Notes: a model not told the origin generated them from the sequence alone. A DNA stretch of 64,000 nucleotides from Phalacrocorax aristotelis (GCF_949628215.1 NC_134288.1:9803682-9867681); one strand, 5' to 3'. Counted from the first letter of the stretch, positions 1 through 13,650 are shown. Translations and numbers: made by a program.

Positions 1-429
1 GATGAAGCTGAAACTTGCAGGTAAGCCATCGGTGGGATGAAGGCAGACATCTGTCTACAAGACTACCACACTGCCTAGGGCACTGGAGGAGCCACCAGAA
101 CATGCAAGGCATACTTTGGGGCTGTGGATTTTACAAAGATCATTCTGCTCCAGTGACTACATGGTACAGCTCCAAAAATAGGCCATCTCAGCAGAGCTGC
201 TGACTTTTTGTTTTGGTTTGGGTTTTTTTGTGTGTGGGTGGGGTTTTTTTTGTGTTTTTTTTTGTTTTGTTTTTCAAGGCCAGTTGTAAAGATAATGAGG
301 AGTCAGTTTGCAACAGGGAAACTTGAAAAGACTCTCTTAACGGAGCTGAACATTGACATTAGCTCATTTAGTATATTTACACATCCTTTGGGTTACTTTA
401 CAGCCCCAGTTCAGAAATAGCTCACTTAC
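1..429 (-). other. TPX2 final intron (part), with T-rich tract
   Basis: This lies downstream of the last placed TPX2 exon. A T-rich run at about 209-275 with scattered G reads as an A-rich tract on the TPX2 strand. No sequence resembling the conserved TPX2 C-terminal tail was found, so the final coding exon should lie left of base 1. Confidence 0.7.
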
Positions 430-3400
430 CAGTTCTTGCCTTAGCTTAGCAACTTCTTCCTTTTCACGCTCCTCTTGTTGCTGTCTGACCTGCTCTTGAT
501 GCCTCTCCCTTACGGCTTCTATATTTGCCAATCGTTTCTCGAATTCTTGCCGCTTTTTAGCTCTTTTTTCTGTTGCCAGCTCGAAGTTTTCAGGAACTAT
601 GGAACCAGAAAGGCTCTCTAAGTTTAGAGATAGAGGAGACAACATTGGTGCAAAGGCAGGTAAAGCAGAGCAGTACTAGTGTCAAATGGAAGCCTCCCTC
701 TGGAGCACTTCACCTTGCAGGGGTAGTTAGTAGATACCTCCCAGGCATCAGGAAAAGAGAAAACCTTACGCCCAAACGTAAGCACTGTTAACGCAGACAT
801 TACCCCGTCACGGTGTTCTTATAGGAGGGAGCAAGCACACAATTGTTAGTACAAACAAGTTTTTGGCTGGTTGTATACCCTACGAAGTTTAGTCTACCCT
901 AAGCTGTAGATGCCTTCATCTCATTAGAAATGGGAGGAAAAGACTGACAACTGCTGCAGAAATGCCAGCTGTCTCTACGGGAGCTCCTTGCATACTATTT
1001 ACCATTATCCCAAGCTAGCACACATCAGTCATCTGCCAATTGTAGCATAGCTGTTAAATACAGCTGCCATGTTAGTGCAGGACAGCGGGGCAGTAGAGAG
1101 GAAACTCCCCCACTCCCTTGGGACACAAGCTGTTAGGGAATTAGTTGATTAAGTGCATAGCACTGTTGGCCATGCTGATAAAGAAGAGGCAACAGCCAGT
1201 CTAAACATCATTTAATTGCATCAGTTCTGAGTTCTCAGCCAAGCCTGTGTAGCAAGTACTTATAACTCCACCTGATAACAGCTTATTTTCCTTTTTAGGC
1301 ACAAAAGGCTCCTGGTACACCACTGTGTTGGGACGAGCTTTAAAACAGGCCGCCTCTTTCTGCCTTTTCAAGTCTTCTTCAAGCTGCAAGAGAATACAGC
1401 CCATCAAGTGCCAGGCATAACAAAAAGACCATCTCCCCACCCCACCAGACTTCAGCATTATTTGACTTAGATCAAATAATTTGCATAGAAAAGTATACTA
1501 AAGCCAAAGAGTTGTGTCACTTGTTGCCTGCCAGTTATTTTTGCCGAAAAGGGCTGAAGAAAGTTTCAGGTATCCATTGCAGACTCAGATCCTGATTCAA
1601 CTCAAGCAGGACACTTTCTGAAATTGATCGCAACTCCACTAGCTGCTTTAAGTCTGGTCATACCTGTTATCCTTTTCATCCTACCTGCTGTTTCCAGCTC
1701 TGTAGCTTGGCAGCTCCTCGTTCATCAATCTGCAGATTGAATGGTTCAGGCTGAGTTGGGTTTTTTACCTTCTTTTCTGGCAGCTTTACGTGGTCAAAGT
1801 AAGGCAGAGGTAGCGCTTTGAACTTTGGCACCTGAAAAAAAAAAAAAAAAACAACTGGAAATATTTCTTTCCCCTTCCTCAAAGGCATGAAACTTTGAAA
1901 GTTTAACAGCCAACAGCAAGAGGCAAGTCCTGCCACACCCTTTCTACTTAAGGAGTAGAATGCAAGGTAGCTTTTAGTTCTTACCTCTTCCTTCTGCAAT
2001 TCTTCTATTTTTTTCTCTTTTTGTATTTGCCGCTCTCTGTCACGGGCATCAAAAGAGAAGGGGCAAACTTCCACATGCCTCTGCTCTGGCACTTTAGGTT
2101 TGAAGGGCACTCCATAATGGGGCATAGGGTTAGCTTTGATCACTGGGACCACCTCTTTTTCCTAAAGGGATATTAGCGTTAGGATCTGACACAGCACCAG
2201 ATTTTTTACTTTTGTATAAAGACTACAACTCCTGCCAAGCAAAGCCGTGAATACTCGAGTTCCTTTAATAAGGGTCACAACAGCATCAAGGAAATGCTTT
2301 GGACACTGCAAAAAATAGTGATTCAAAAAGTACCAATTCACATGCCTTCTGAACCACAGGCAAGTTCTTCCTCTTTCCAAATCATTATCAGTTCTAGTAC
2401 TCATCCCAATAGACTGTAATTCTTTAACGTCCTCTTCACAAGTGGGAAAGGAAGAAGGACATGATACATTCTGAATCCTGCTTTCCACCTCCAGGTATCT
2501 AGAGGGACTGTGGGGAGAACAAAGATCACATGCAATATCTGTTCTTCTCAATATCAGCATAGGGAAGGTTAATGTCCTTTAGAAATCTAAGCAACCTACT
2601 TTCCTCATTCATAGCAGCAACACCTCAGAAACCCTAGTCAGTGCCCTCATGTTTAAGTTATTTCATTTTGTATGAGAATTCAATTTCTGTAAAATGAGTA
2701 GCAGCAACTAGATCGTTAGAAGGGAATGGCACAGAGAAAGATGACAACTGGAGGAACTGCCCAACAGGAGGGAAGGGGCTAATGGAACCAGGCCATCACA
2801 CCCAGCTGGCACAGTTACGGCAGGCTGGCCAAGGCAGTCACCATGGTGGGACCAGAAGGCTTGACTACAGCCCATTTCACAACAGTTACCTTTTCTTCAT
2901 CTCTGCCAGTCATTCGGGTTCTGCTTTTCAAGGTGAAGACTGGAGACTTGGGGACTGTAACAGGAAGTGTTTTCTTCTCTGGAACACCCTGTTCAGAAGA
3001 GCCAGTAAGGAGTTACCCAAGTCTAAGTGCCAAGAAAAAGCACTACAGAGAAACAACCGGACATAGCACAATATGCACCCATTGCAGTTCTTACCTAATG
3101 GCAGTGTTTACTGGAGATTAGTATTAAATACATAAAGCAACATAGCTACAGCCATTTTGAAGCCAATTGCCACGTCAGTCCTAATTCCCAGGTCTGGGAA
3201 TTACTAAACTTCTTACCACAACGTCCTCCAGGATTTTTGTGGGACATGGCCTGGAATGGAATTCAAAGTGCTCTTCCTCCTGCTGCTTCTTGCTTTCACG
3301 TTCCTGAATCCTTTTTTCTATTTCCAACTCAAAGCCGACAGGTTGCGTGAGTTCCTTCACAGGGGGTTTCTTGGGCAGGAGTGGTCCACCCTCAAAGATC

Positions 3401-6400
3401 TTGTGATCAAGTTCTCGTGCTTTGAATTTGTACCTACAGAGAAAAGACGGAGACAGTCACCAACATATTGTTTATGGCAAGATGCAGCTTCTGGCAAATG
3501 ACTTCTCTCACAGCATAAAAGAGCAACAGTGAGGTACAGAAGCAGTTGTGTCACGCACACGATACATAGTGTGCAGCTCTAGTTAGCAACTTCTCCTTTG
3601 CTTTTGAAACAGCAAGACATTAAGGAAAACCTTATGGATTGCTTCCCTGGAAATCCGAAACTTTGTCTACAGGAGAGTTTTGAAGTGTACAGAGGCTGTA
3701 CTGCTATACTGGGTTTACTTTAATAATCATAAGCTGTACTCAACCCAAGATCAGCTCTCCTAAGAGCATGTTCTCCAAAATGAATTAGCTACTTTTCACA
3801 TCCCTACAATCAGAGCCATAGGACGATGCACAAGCTAAAAGAATCTCAATGTTTTTATGCTACTCATTCTTTTATGCAAGAAGGGTATTCCTGAGAAGTG
3901 ATAGTGTGGCATCTGAAAGATATTTCCAGTGTGGTACGATTCTCTCTTGGGGGACTAGAGTAAACCTTTACTTACTGTTGAATTTTCTCAATTTCTTCTG
4001 CTTCTAACTCTGCTGTAGTTTTGCAAGTGGCAGGTCTGAAGCGCTGCTTTGTTAGAAGCACTGGTGTTTTAGGGTGCGTAAGCCGAGCTTTCACCAACTT
4101 TCCTGGACCTGGGCCTATAAATTCAATCACAGAGACTAGCAGTTAATGGCAAGGCCTGCAACAGACACAGGCTGCTCAGTAGAGTAGTCAAAGCATCGTT
4201 CTGGCTCTACCACCACCTCTGTGGACAGCCTTATGGCTGGAAATAGTCAGGACTACTCACCTTCATCGGATTTCCTGCTCCTCAAATGGTAACGAGAAGG
4301 TGTGCGTTTTTGGAATGCTTCTACCTGCTCAGCAAGGGACACATATTCTGATGTTGTTTCTTCAAGTTTTCTTTTGTTTCCCTGGGACAGATTGAAAGGC
4401 TTGGGGATAGTGGGTCCCTTCGGCATTCGCCCCTGGAGACAAAAAACTGCAGTCATTATGGCCATTTAACACAGGATGCTTCAATGACATTTCCTTTCCC
4501 CCACTGATTCACAGCCTGTCCCTTCCCCTTATTGAAAAGATAACACTTAGCAACAGACAGAAGTCTTAACTGTCTGAACCTGCACAAGCTAGTCATATCA
4601 GTAAACTATGAAGTGAAAGATTAAAGCATGAAGTGTAATGACCAGAAGATGTGACATTAAAGGGCCCTTGTGGCAATGCAGATACACAGCGAGCTAACAG
4701 TTATGTTTGCACAATGCTTGCCTCTCCTATGGTAACCCTCTTTGCGGGTTACCAGCAGCATGTATGTTACAAAACTAGAAAGAAGGTGTTGTCAAGAATT
4801 AGTCAGCTGACTGCTGGCAATATTCTGGTTCTCACCGGAGAAGGAGGATGTTTTCTCAGTACCGCTGCAAAATCCAGTTCCTTGTACTCATTCCCAGGCT
4901 GGCTTTCCACATGTTGCTTAATTCTATTCTCCGTGCAGAAGTGGAAGTCAATTGGCTTTGTTACTTGACCAACAGTTCTCTTCACAGGTTGTCCTAAAGA
5001 AAAAGAGCACATAAGGTATGGAAGCCTTTTGGGGTGGGGAGCAAGATTTGAAAGCAAAACAATACAGAGGCATTTACTTTCTAGTAACTTGAACAGTTTT
5101 TGGAGAACTCATCTATAACCTTTCAAAACACGACAAAACACAAACTAACCTGTTTCCAGGCAGTTTAGGAGCTCATCTACAGTAAAAGCTACCTAATCCT
5201 AATACTTATTACAAAATCTGAATTGCTTGTTTTTAAAGGTACTTGTACAGCTCTATACAGCACCCTCCAACTGCGCACAGTACAATTTGTGATTTGCAGT
5301 TCAGCTAGAGCCCACCTGCTCCAGCAATAGCTGCTTTCAGAGACTCCTCATTCTTCTTCCGCAGCTCCATAACCTCCCGCTGCAACTGCTGCATCTTTTC
5401 CAGCTCCTGCTCCTCTGTACTCTTCAGCTTGCCAGAAAGATTGGTCCTCCTGCAGAAGCACATTAAAGACTGAGATTTGCCTTCCTGCTTCACTGGTTAT
5501 TAGCACAGTGTTAGTGCAAAGGAACGTGCCTATCGCTGACTTCATTGCAGGAGCATCACTCATTATGAAAGCATACTCTTTAGAAAAGATCTGTTTGGAT
5601 TTTGTTTGCTCAAGAAAGCTTGCAGCTGCTATCCTGCATACACATTTGCTATACACACGTTTCATCCATTAGCAAGAACAATTTTTCCTCAAAATAAAAG
5701 CAAAAGTTTTCATTTGCATGGGTTCACTTGGTGAAGTACATTTCATCCTAAAACTGTTGGTTTGATCTGGTGCTTATTAAATGTGATACCATCAAATACT
5801 AAGTTGAAGTTGAGAACTCTCTAGCCAGGGCTGCCACCTAAATCAACTGTGTTTTCACAAGGGCAAGTCACAAGAAAGCTACATACTTTAACATTGTTGG
5901 TGTGGAGGGTACAGTCAGCTTGCTTTTCCCTCTCCCTGGGGAGAGGTCAGGATTCTGCAGGAGCTCTCTCTTCATGGATACTTCTGTCACCTTCTCTCTG
6001 CCGCTAGAACTAAGGTAACAAGTTGTTACTGCAAACCACTCCAGTTAACAGTGCTCTAAATGAAAGATCACCTGCAGCCCTCACCACCATGCATAATATC
6101 CCGACACCTGGTGAATTCTAAGGTATGTCACACTGGTCTTACCTCACCACGGGCCCAGGTATAGATTGCCTAGTTTTCCCTGGTACCCTAAGGCTGTAAA
6201 AGGGAAGAAGAATTACTGAGTTTTTGAAACTCAGGCTTCTCTTGCGGAGGTAGGTGTACTGTAGTTTATTTAGGTACAGCAACATTTGAAAGATCACACT
6301 TCAATTTCCTGATCTCAAGCTTATCACCATATGATATCTTAGTGGTTAAGCTAATTTGAGAAATATTTTAGCTGAGACACTTTCATAGCTTATGACTGCC

Positions 6401-8178
6401 TGATGACTTTTTGACAGACAAGCGAAGCCAAATCTAAAGCTAGTTGACAGACACTGAGTATAGAGTAAGAAGCTTAAGAAACCCAAGCTTATTTCATTCA
6501 TATCTCTACCTCCAAATAGAGAGTTTCCTTCAGGTCTTACAGCCATTTCTTCTTGTTTATGAAACCAGTATCAGGTTGCGGTCACCTCTCCCTAACCTTC
6601 CTTTGAGAACCCTCTCACAGTCATGTGGAAATCCTTTCCAAAGAAACCGTTGTATTCCCTCTCCCAGCCCCAAACAGAAGGACTTTGATGACGTACATTC
6701 TCATTTTTTTCAGGGGTGGAACCTCTTGCTTATTAACCAAGGTGTCAGCATTTGTCTCTGCTTTGATTCTAGCCGGTTGTTTACGTTGCTGTGCTTTCCT
6801 CAGTTTTGTAGCCTGTCTTCTACCCGCTCTAGAGTAGAACAGAAAATAGGGGTTAGTTGCCCCACAGGTCTGAGGAGACACACAATCTGTATAACTTTTT
6901 TTATGTCGGTGCATCACCTAACTCCAGCATGCCCCCCATGCAAATTGCGCATTTAACACAACAATCCAAATGCAGCGTGAATTATTTAACAACCCGTAAA
7001 CTTAATATTCTTTGGTATATATGCACATACAGGGCCCCTTGCATTCATATCAAGAATGAGTTCTGCCCAAATCAGGCAAATATAAACAAAGAAACTTTAT
7101 AAGCCACTTCTGTTTCAGATATTCTCACATTCCAGAAGCATGTAGTGCTACTGAGTCTCATTTGACAAGTATGTGAGACACTGCATTACATTTCCACCCC
7201 TAGAGATTGTCCCTCCAGCTTAGCAAGCAGATCAGTTGTCCCAATACACCATCTCCATGCTGGAGAACTTCAGGCCCATAGGATGACCCAAGAACAGCTA
7301 GAACTGCAGATCCTGAAAGAAAGGACCTCTTAGTTACACCGTCAATCTTCATGCAAACTGAATACAAGTATTTCACCTTTGAGAGGCCTCTGCAGGAACA
7401 GCAGCTCTCCAGCTTGTCAGGGATCCAACAATATTCTGAGGAACCACTTTGTCCTGCACGCATTCTGCTTCACCGTCCTCTTCACCATGGCTTTCACCTG
7501 AGAACAATGACAAATGTCAGCTCATATATATACACCTATACACACATGCAAACAGACTGCTGAAGTGAAACCACATGAGGCCTTGCTAGACAACAATATA
7601 TGAGGATGGTCCCACAAAGGCCAGACTGAGGCCTTTTCATTTTGCGAGTAAAAGCCAAGTAAAATTTATTCTCTCCCCCCATACCATGCCAGCTTACTTG
7701 TTATTTCTTGTGATGTGACAGAAGACAGAGTAATATCAGGCTTTGAAAAAGCAGGGCTGTTCTGTGAGACTTTTGCCAGATTTGCCACAGGAGGGACATT
7801 CTCCAGATTGGCTTTTTGGTCTGTGAGGAAAGAGACTTTCACTATACATACTATGCTAGGCATTTTTAACAATACCTCAGAATATCATTATGATGTTAAC
7901 AAAGTCATCTGTCAAGATAGAGATGACAATCAAAGTTTAAATACAAAAACACCGATGCATGATGAGTAATGCAGTTAACAACACAACTAATCCACTGGCA
8001 CAGAGGCCCAAAACAAGGATCAGGCCAAGCCCTCATCCAAAGAGAAAACAAATCAAAGAGTTGGAAGCAACTTACCAAACCAGGAGTCTACATTGTGTAC
8101 ATCATCATCACTCAGAGTCGCAAAGTTGACGCAAGGGTTTGGGACATCAAAGGAATAGCGAGATTCTGGGTGAGACAT
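430..8178 (-). CDS. TPX2: TPX2, spindle assembly factor and Aurora-A activator (3' end off window)
   Basis: TPX2 is a microtubule-associated protein that binds and activates Aurora A and promotes microtubule nucleation around chromosomes; importin-alpha holds it inactive until Ran-GTP releases it. Coding exons 5' to 3' on the minus strand: 8076-8178, 7698-7820, 7377-7497, 6697-6828, 6143-6193, 5887-6009, 5316-5449, 4836-4993, 4261-4432, 3976-4114, 3217-3433, 2890-2988, 1985-2161, 1685-1831, 1272-1383, 430-617. All have AG/GT borders with matching phase and give 732 codons. Recognisable segments are the N-terminal Aurora-A binding stretch with YSF and [59 protein letters not shown] and the C-terminal [18 protein letters not shown] coiled coil. 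The last exon, about 36 residues with the Eg5-binding tail in human TPX2, is not in the window. The start is the first ATG of the exon, with A at -3. Confidence 0.95.
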
Positions 8179-8197
8179 CTTCACCTTTACACTGCCT
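8076..8197 (-). other. TPX2: TPX2 exon with start codon and Aurora-A binding segment
   Basis: The acceptor is at 8198-8199 and the donor at 8074-8075. ATG is at 8176-8178, after 19 bases of 5' UTR. The 34 complete codons correspond to the human Aurora-A binding segment: Tyr8 is kept, human Tyr10 is Phe, human Phe16 is Cys, Phe19 is kept and the Trp-Phe pair is at residues 33-34. The next exon (7698-7820) continues with QKANLEN. Confidence 0.9.
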
Positions 8198-11100
8198 CTG
8201 CAAGTCCTCTGCTTGCACTGCTACGGTCCTTTAGAAAACAAGCATTGGTCACTCGTTACACCAAACCCCAACAGAGGTGTCAGCTAAATCATTCTCCACC
8301 TCTCTTCCTCACACAGTTTCTAGAGATAGATGCTGGGACAGCCTTTGGTACATTTTCCTGTCTTGTAATTCACAGCCTTCAGAGAGAACGCCTCATAAGC
8401 AATGCAGTTCTGCTGACTGTCAAAGCTAAGGAAGAGCCATTTACCTCTACTGACATTTGCAGGTTCAAAGCTGTCAAACAGATCAAATTTTGAAGATTTT
8501 ATTTGTACCTGTAGGTGCTAGAATTGTATTTTTAAAAAGGAAATAAAGTACAAAGCTTTTCCAGAGTGACTGATTTGCCCTTCCCTCCCTGACCACAGGT
8601 AGTGAAGAAGAGCTGCTACCCTTCACAGGGCACAGATTTATGAACAAGAGCCTGATGATGAGGCTGACTCCAGAGCACTGCAAAGTGCAACCTTTCTCCC
8701 TCTGAAGGGCTACAAACAAGAACTGAAGACACAAACATGCTCTTCTACAGGGTAAATTGATTTCCAAAGCAGGAAGAGAGTTCTGTAGAATATTGTTACT
8801 GGGCGAAAGGAAGGAAGAAGGGCAGCATAGGGACCTTACCACGTTCCATGGCACTACCCTGATATGCTTGCCAGGCTGTAAGAAATCAAGCACTCTGACC
8901 ATGTCAAGAACAGCCCCTACAGTTAATTAGTGCAGCACTGACAGCAGGAGGAGTCCCTGTGTCAACAGGTGATATTAAACTCAACGGAACAGAAATAAAG
9001 CCAGCGACAAAGGTATAAACTCTTAAATCATAACTAAATCTGTTTGCAAAGGTGTTTTCAAGGTTTCATGATGCCTTGCACAGCTGCAAGACAAAGCCCA
9101 TGAGGATGTGTTATAAAACACTCCCCAAGGAAATCACCTGAACTTTGCTTTATGAGTCAAACCAACTCTAAAGCAGCATATTCTTAATCAACAAAGCCTC
9201 AGACATAAATCATCTGTCTAGGCAGACCACACATAGTTCAACCCAGATGGTATGCTCCATAAATAAGAAAGTGTTCAGGAGTAAATCATCAGCCCTCCCT
9301 CCCGAAGATGGCTGCACCAGGAAGCCTTCAGTTCCCCAGCTCAGAATTGCTATAGTTAAAAGGAAGAATGTCAGTAGAGAAGCATCAGCTACATGACTGT
9401 GAAGATATCAGGGTAGGACCCAAAGAAGGCAAACAGAAGAATCAGAGCCAAAACCAACTGTAACCGAGCTCAAGACATAGCTGGAATCGAATGCTTTCCT
9501 ACCACCCTTAATCAAGATAGAGTTTCTGTCAACACTATCCACTTTTTTAAAAATCAAATGCGTCATCTGCATTCTCCCCTCACCCTCCCCAGTCAGTCCA
9601 CTAAGTCGGAGCTCTGGGCATCGTGTTTCACAGCTACTTGCGTTCACTGCTACGCTGCTGCAGCTTCCAGCTTCTTACTGTGTAAAGTCCACATTCTTTC
9701 ATAGTGTCAGCACCCTCACCACTGACCTCACCACCCATCTCTTGTCTCTCTCCCTCTCCCAGATGGAAACGCACAATCAGTCCCGATAACAAAGGGAGCG
9801 CATCAATGCCATTGCTTCATACTCCAAGTTTCTTCAAAGAGCCAGTGGGGAGGCAAAAGTTATCGTGACTGAACTCCAGAGGGTCCATTTCAGTCAGATG
9901 AACTCATGGCATCCACATTTCAAATCCCTAAATTCCTCCAAGTTCTGTGCAGAATAGGATTTGAAGCAGCAGTTCACTGAAAGACATCTTGCTCCTCCAC
10001 CCATCGACTGAGCTTTGGGCTACACTTCAGTCAGTTCAGAATGTTATGGTGATTTATCACTCTGATATGCCCACTGCAATGCCTCTGCAATCGAAAGAGG
10101 CTCGGCCAAGTACAGCCCAAAGCCTGCTGCCCACTCCCTTGAGGCATTTTAAAACACCCGATCATGATTTTGATGGCAGAACTGCTATTATCTCAATCTT
10201 TTCTTTAAAGAGGAGGCAAAAATCTTTCCCTCCGCTGTGGCACTCTTCCACCACATCTGAGGTGCAGAAATTTCTTCTCATTAATAAGGACATTACCTAA
10301 TTAGCAGGCACTGTGTGTATTTGCCAGACTGTGGTTATAAGCACACTGTAATCCTACATAACTACAGCGTGGATTTAAAGCGTAACCCTGCTTTCCCCCA
10401 CATCCATCACCTTCTGTGTCAACACTAGTGTCTGCAGAACTTCGCAGTGAGCCAGCTGGGGAACCCTCACCCCCGTTCTATAGGATCAGCTTTCACCTGG
10501 TTCACAGAGAACTGCTCATACCACCACTGGTGCAAGAACTGAGGAGGATCCAGTCCTCTCACTTTCAAAAATAGCCCAAATGCCTTTGATAAAAGTTACT
10601 GCCTAACCAAAACCTGAATTCTCTTTCTAGGTCTGCTCCCCTCACTGACCTAAATGTGCTACACAGCCCCAGCCCCATACAGCTTCTGTACAGAGCAACA
10701 CAACCATATCCACAAAGTGGAACAAACAATAAGTTTCTCCGCACATCAGGTTTCTTTTGAGTAACTACGCTTTGGCACGTTCCAGAAGAGTGCCTTGGCC
10801 TGGTTTAGATTAGTTAGCTTTGAAAAAGGATTAAGCTAAATTGGCACAAGCATTCCTATCCCAGAATAAGACTGATCCAACAGCAAGTGCAATAGGTATT
10901 TTGGAATAACTTCACACCTCACTCTAATCCAAATTAGCTTTAAAATGCTAACACGATTCCATCACAGATGTGCTCAGCGTTGTTTTCTCAATGTAGTAGT
11001 TAATTTCTTGCCAAAAATACTTAGGCCTGACAAGGCTGGAGAGGAGTAGGTCCAACAAGACCTACGCAGTATTGGCCTAGCTGCAGTATGTGAAACTCGG

Positions 11101-13405
11101 CACCAAACGCGTCCTAAGGGAGCACTTTGCAATTACAACCTAACCAAAAGAGCAGCAGCCAGCACGGGCTGATGGTCAGCAGGCAATACAATAACAGCCC
11201 CCACTGCCTGGGACAAAGGACCCTCCAAGCTGCATGAGCCTGTGTGTCAGAGAGAGGAAGCAGAGTTCCAAGATGAGAAATCAGAGGTTGCAAAGAGAGA
11301 GAACAGGGAGTAGCAAAGGACAGACAGAAGGAGGGTGCAGAGAAGATCTGCTCTTTCTTGCTGCCTTGCAATGTAATTAGATAAGTCCCTGGTCCACGTG
11401 AGACAATACCTTATCTCAATACACCACAGGAGCTGCATAAGCTACAGGTGTTACTTAGTGTAAATCTTGACAGGATTGGAAAGGTGAAAAAATAGCACCA
11501 GACACACAAAAAATATATTCTGAGTTACATTCGCAGACAAATCTGAAGCCAGTTGATACACATGCCTCAAAATCCAAGATGGACAATCAGGAATAAGCAA
11601 GAGAAACTTCCTCAAGGCCGAGGAAGCTGCATGGCAATTTGCTGCAGTAATTCCAGTGCCTTCTGCTCAGCTTTCAATGCTGACTGCTCTTTAAACACAG
11701 GATGCTGCACTAATGGGGCAACTTGCTTAATTCAGGCTGGTAGCTTCTTTATTGTCCTTTAACCCAAAGCTTTTATAGGGATGATAAGCCCAAAAAAATT
11801 CCCAGATTCTTTTCAGGGGCTAATATTTAAAATGAACCATTACAAGGGGCTGGAAACTGCAGTCCTGTCACCACAGCCTCCTAGTAAGCTATCCCATCAC
11901 AAAGCCACCATGTAAACTCCTTCAGCACTATACCAGCAACCACTAACAGAAGTCATCCTTGCTTTTCCTCGAGCAGGGTTAAGTGAACACTTTTAACAAA
12001 TTCTGGATCTACAGCTTCTCCTTCCTCTCTGGTGCTCCTCACTCAAAGCTCAAGCATGCTTTCCACGGCATAGGAGCGACACTGGATTCACCATTCCAGG
12101 TACAGAACAGAGACAATGCTGCTGTTCCGTAATATAATACTCAGACTGGGAGATAAAGCCTTTAAGTCTAAGCAGGTGAGAGATGAGCACAGAGAGCCCT
12201 GCAGACCACCCTGACCTGCTGTCATCAGCCTACAGCAAAAGAAGGAGAGAGGTGCTTGAGCAGCAGTGTTTCTCCAGAGCAACTTTTGCTCTACTCACAG
12301 TGGCCCAGACCCGCCTCCCTTCCAACAGTCCAAAATAAACAGCCCTGACATCTCATGCTCCATAAATGAGATCCCACAAGTTTTAAAAGACACGAAGATG
12401 GGGACATTCTAAGAATAGCTGTAAGTAAATTATTTTTAGCCAGTATAACCACAACTTATTGTTAGATAAGTTGAAGCTCCTCTAGTTTAAAAAAGTGCTG
12501 TATCAAAATAACTAAATACCTTTTCTGTTAAGGTAACGATGTATTTTCTGCTACTCAAGCCAGGTTTCACCTGGTTTTCTTCCCTCCTTTTCCTAAGATG
12601 CAGGGTTTGGTCTGAAAAGTAGTAACATAGTTTTTCTTAGCTCCAAAAATCAAGATGCACACTTCAGGATTTGAGCAGTCAGTGTGAGTGGACAGTTAAG
12701 GACACAGCCCAGCGGGCAGCATGGTTCCTGCTGGCGTCAGCACGGCACTCTACATTGTATCTCATGGTGAGACGCACGCACCTTACCTCAGATTTTGTGG
12801 TTGTTTGAACATTCACATCTCAACACGCAACTTCGTTGTACTCACGAGGCAGTTACCCCATCCTAAGGCTTATTTCAGCGCTGCGAACCCATCCCAAGGG
12901 AGGGAGCCCCTCGCCACGGCGGCTTCGCCGGCCTCCAGCTTCCACGGGCTGGCCCCGAGCTCCGGCTCCCTCAGCCCCACGGGCACGACAGATTTGCAAT
13001 GAACCGTCGGGTATTTACGCTCAGGCCGGGGGCTCCGGGTGCGATCACACCCTCTGGCCACTGTGTCAGGCCACGGCAAAGGCGGCCCCAGGCACGGGCT
13101 GAGCGCCTGGAGCCGCTTTCCGCCGCTGGATCCCAGCCGCGCCCTCCGGCCTGGCGGTGCTGCGAAGGGCCGGCACCGTGTAACCGATACCCGAGGCTCG
13201 GAGCAGGCCCGGGGCGCGGCCGACCCCCACAGCCGGAGAGATCCGGCCGAATCCCGGGAGAGGGCTGCGGCCCAGGCCGCCGTTACCGGAGGAAGTCTGC
13301 CAGGGTAGGGGAGAAGGCAAGGCAAGGCAAGGCAAGGCAAGGCGAGGCGAGGCGGGGGGAGGGAAGCCACTCGGTGCCCGGTAACCCCCGCCCACCCCCA
13401 CTCAC
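8198..13405 (-). other. TPX2 5' UTR intron
   Basis: This stretch lacks convincing coding exons on either strand. The open frames in it are short and do not resemble known proteins. It is AT-richer than the rest of the window until about 12.85 kb, where the CpG island begins. Additional non-coding first exons could be hidden here. Confidence 0.6.
13315..13354. repeat. GGCAA/GGCGA pentanucleotide repeat
   Basis: Eight or so tandem 5-base units lie in the CpG island, within the start of the TPX2 5' UTR intron about 50 bases past its donor. Confidence 0.85.
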
Positions 13406-13450
13406 CTCAGCGCCGCAGCCGCCCCGCGCACCTCATCTACCCGCCGCCGC
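13406..13450 (-). other. TPX2: Probable TPX2 non-coding first exon
   Basis: On the minus strand a strong donor (GAG then GTGAGTGG) ends an exon at 13406 inside the CpG island. Splicing to the acceptor at 8198 would remove a 5.2 kb 5' UTR intron. The upstream end is a guess, placed just inside the CHR-like site at 13459-13464. No cDNA is available to confirm it. Confidence 0.5.
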
Positions 13451-13458
13451 TAACGTAT

Positions 13459-13464
13459 TTCAAA
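13459..13464 (-). promoter_or_regulatory. CHR-like element of the TPX2 promoter
   Basis: TTTGAA reads on the minus strand, just upstream of the probable TPX2 first exon, with a minus-strand CCAAT box at 13525-13529 about 60 bases further up. A CHR plus NF-Y boxes is the known promoter layout of G2/M genes controlled by DREAM and B-MYB-MuvB, and TPX2 is a G2/M gene. The motif is short, so the call rests on position. Confidence 0.45.
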
Positions 13465-13650
13465 CAGAGCTCGTCGATCCGAACCAACCAATCAACGCTC
13501 AGGGCACGCCCTCGGTGCGTGCCGATTGGGCAGACCGACAGGAAGAGCAGGGGACCCGGATGAGCAAAGCCCGCCCCACACTGTCCGCAAATACTGACGA
13601 AAAACGTAGCGCCCGCGCGCACAGCAACTACATCTAAGAGCCACAAGCAA

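Noticed and set aside
1-429. TPX2 terminal coding exon
   Set aside because: The conserved VHKANPI-type tail is not encoded here; only intron sequence is seen.
8640-8760. Possible C/D snoRNA (TGATGATGAGGCTGAC) in the TPX2 5' intron
   Set aside because: The C-like and D-like boxes are too close together and no closing stem is seen.
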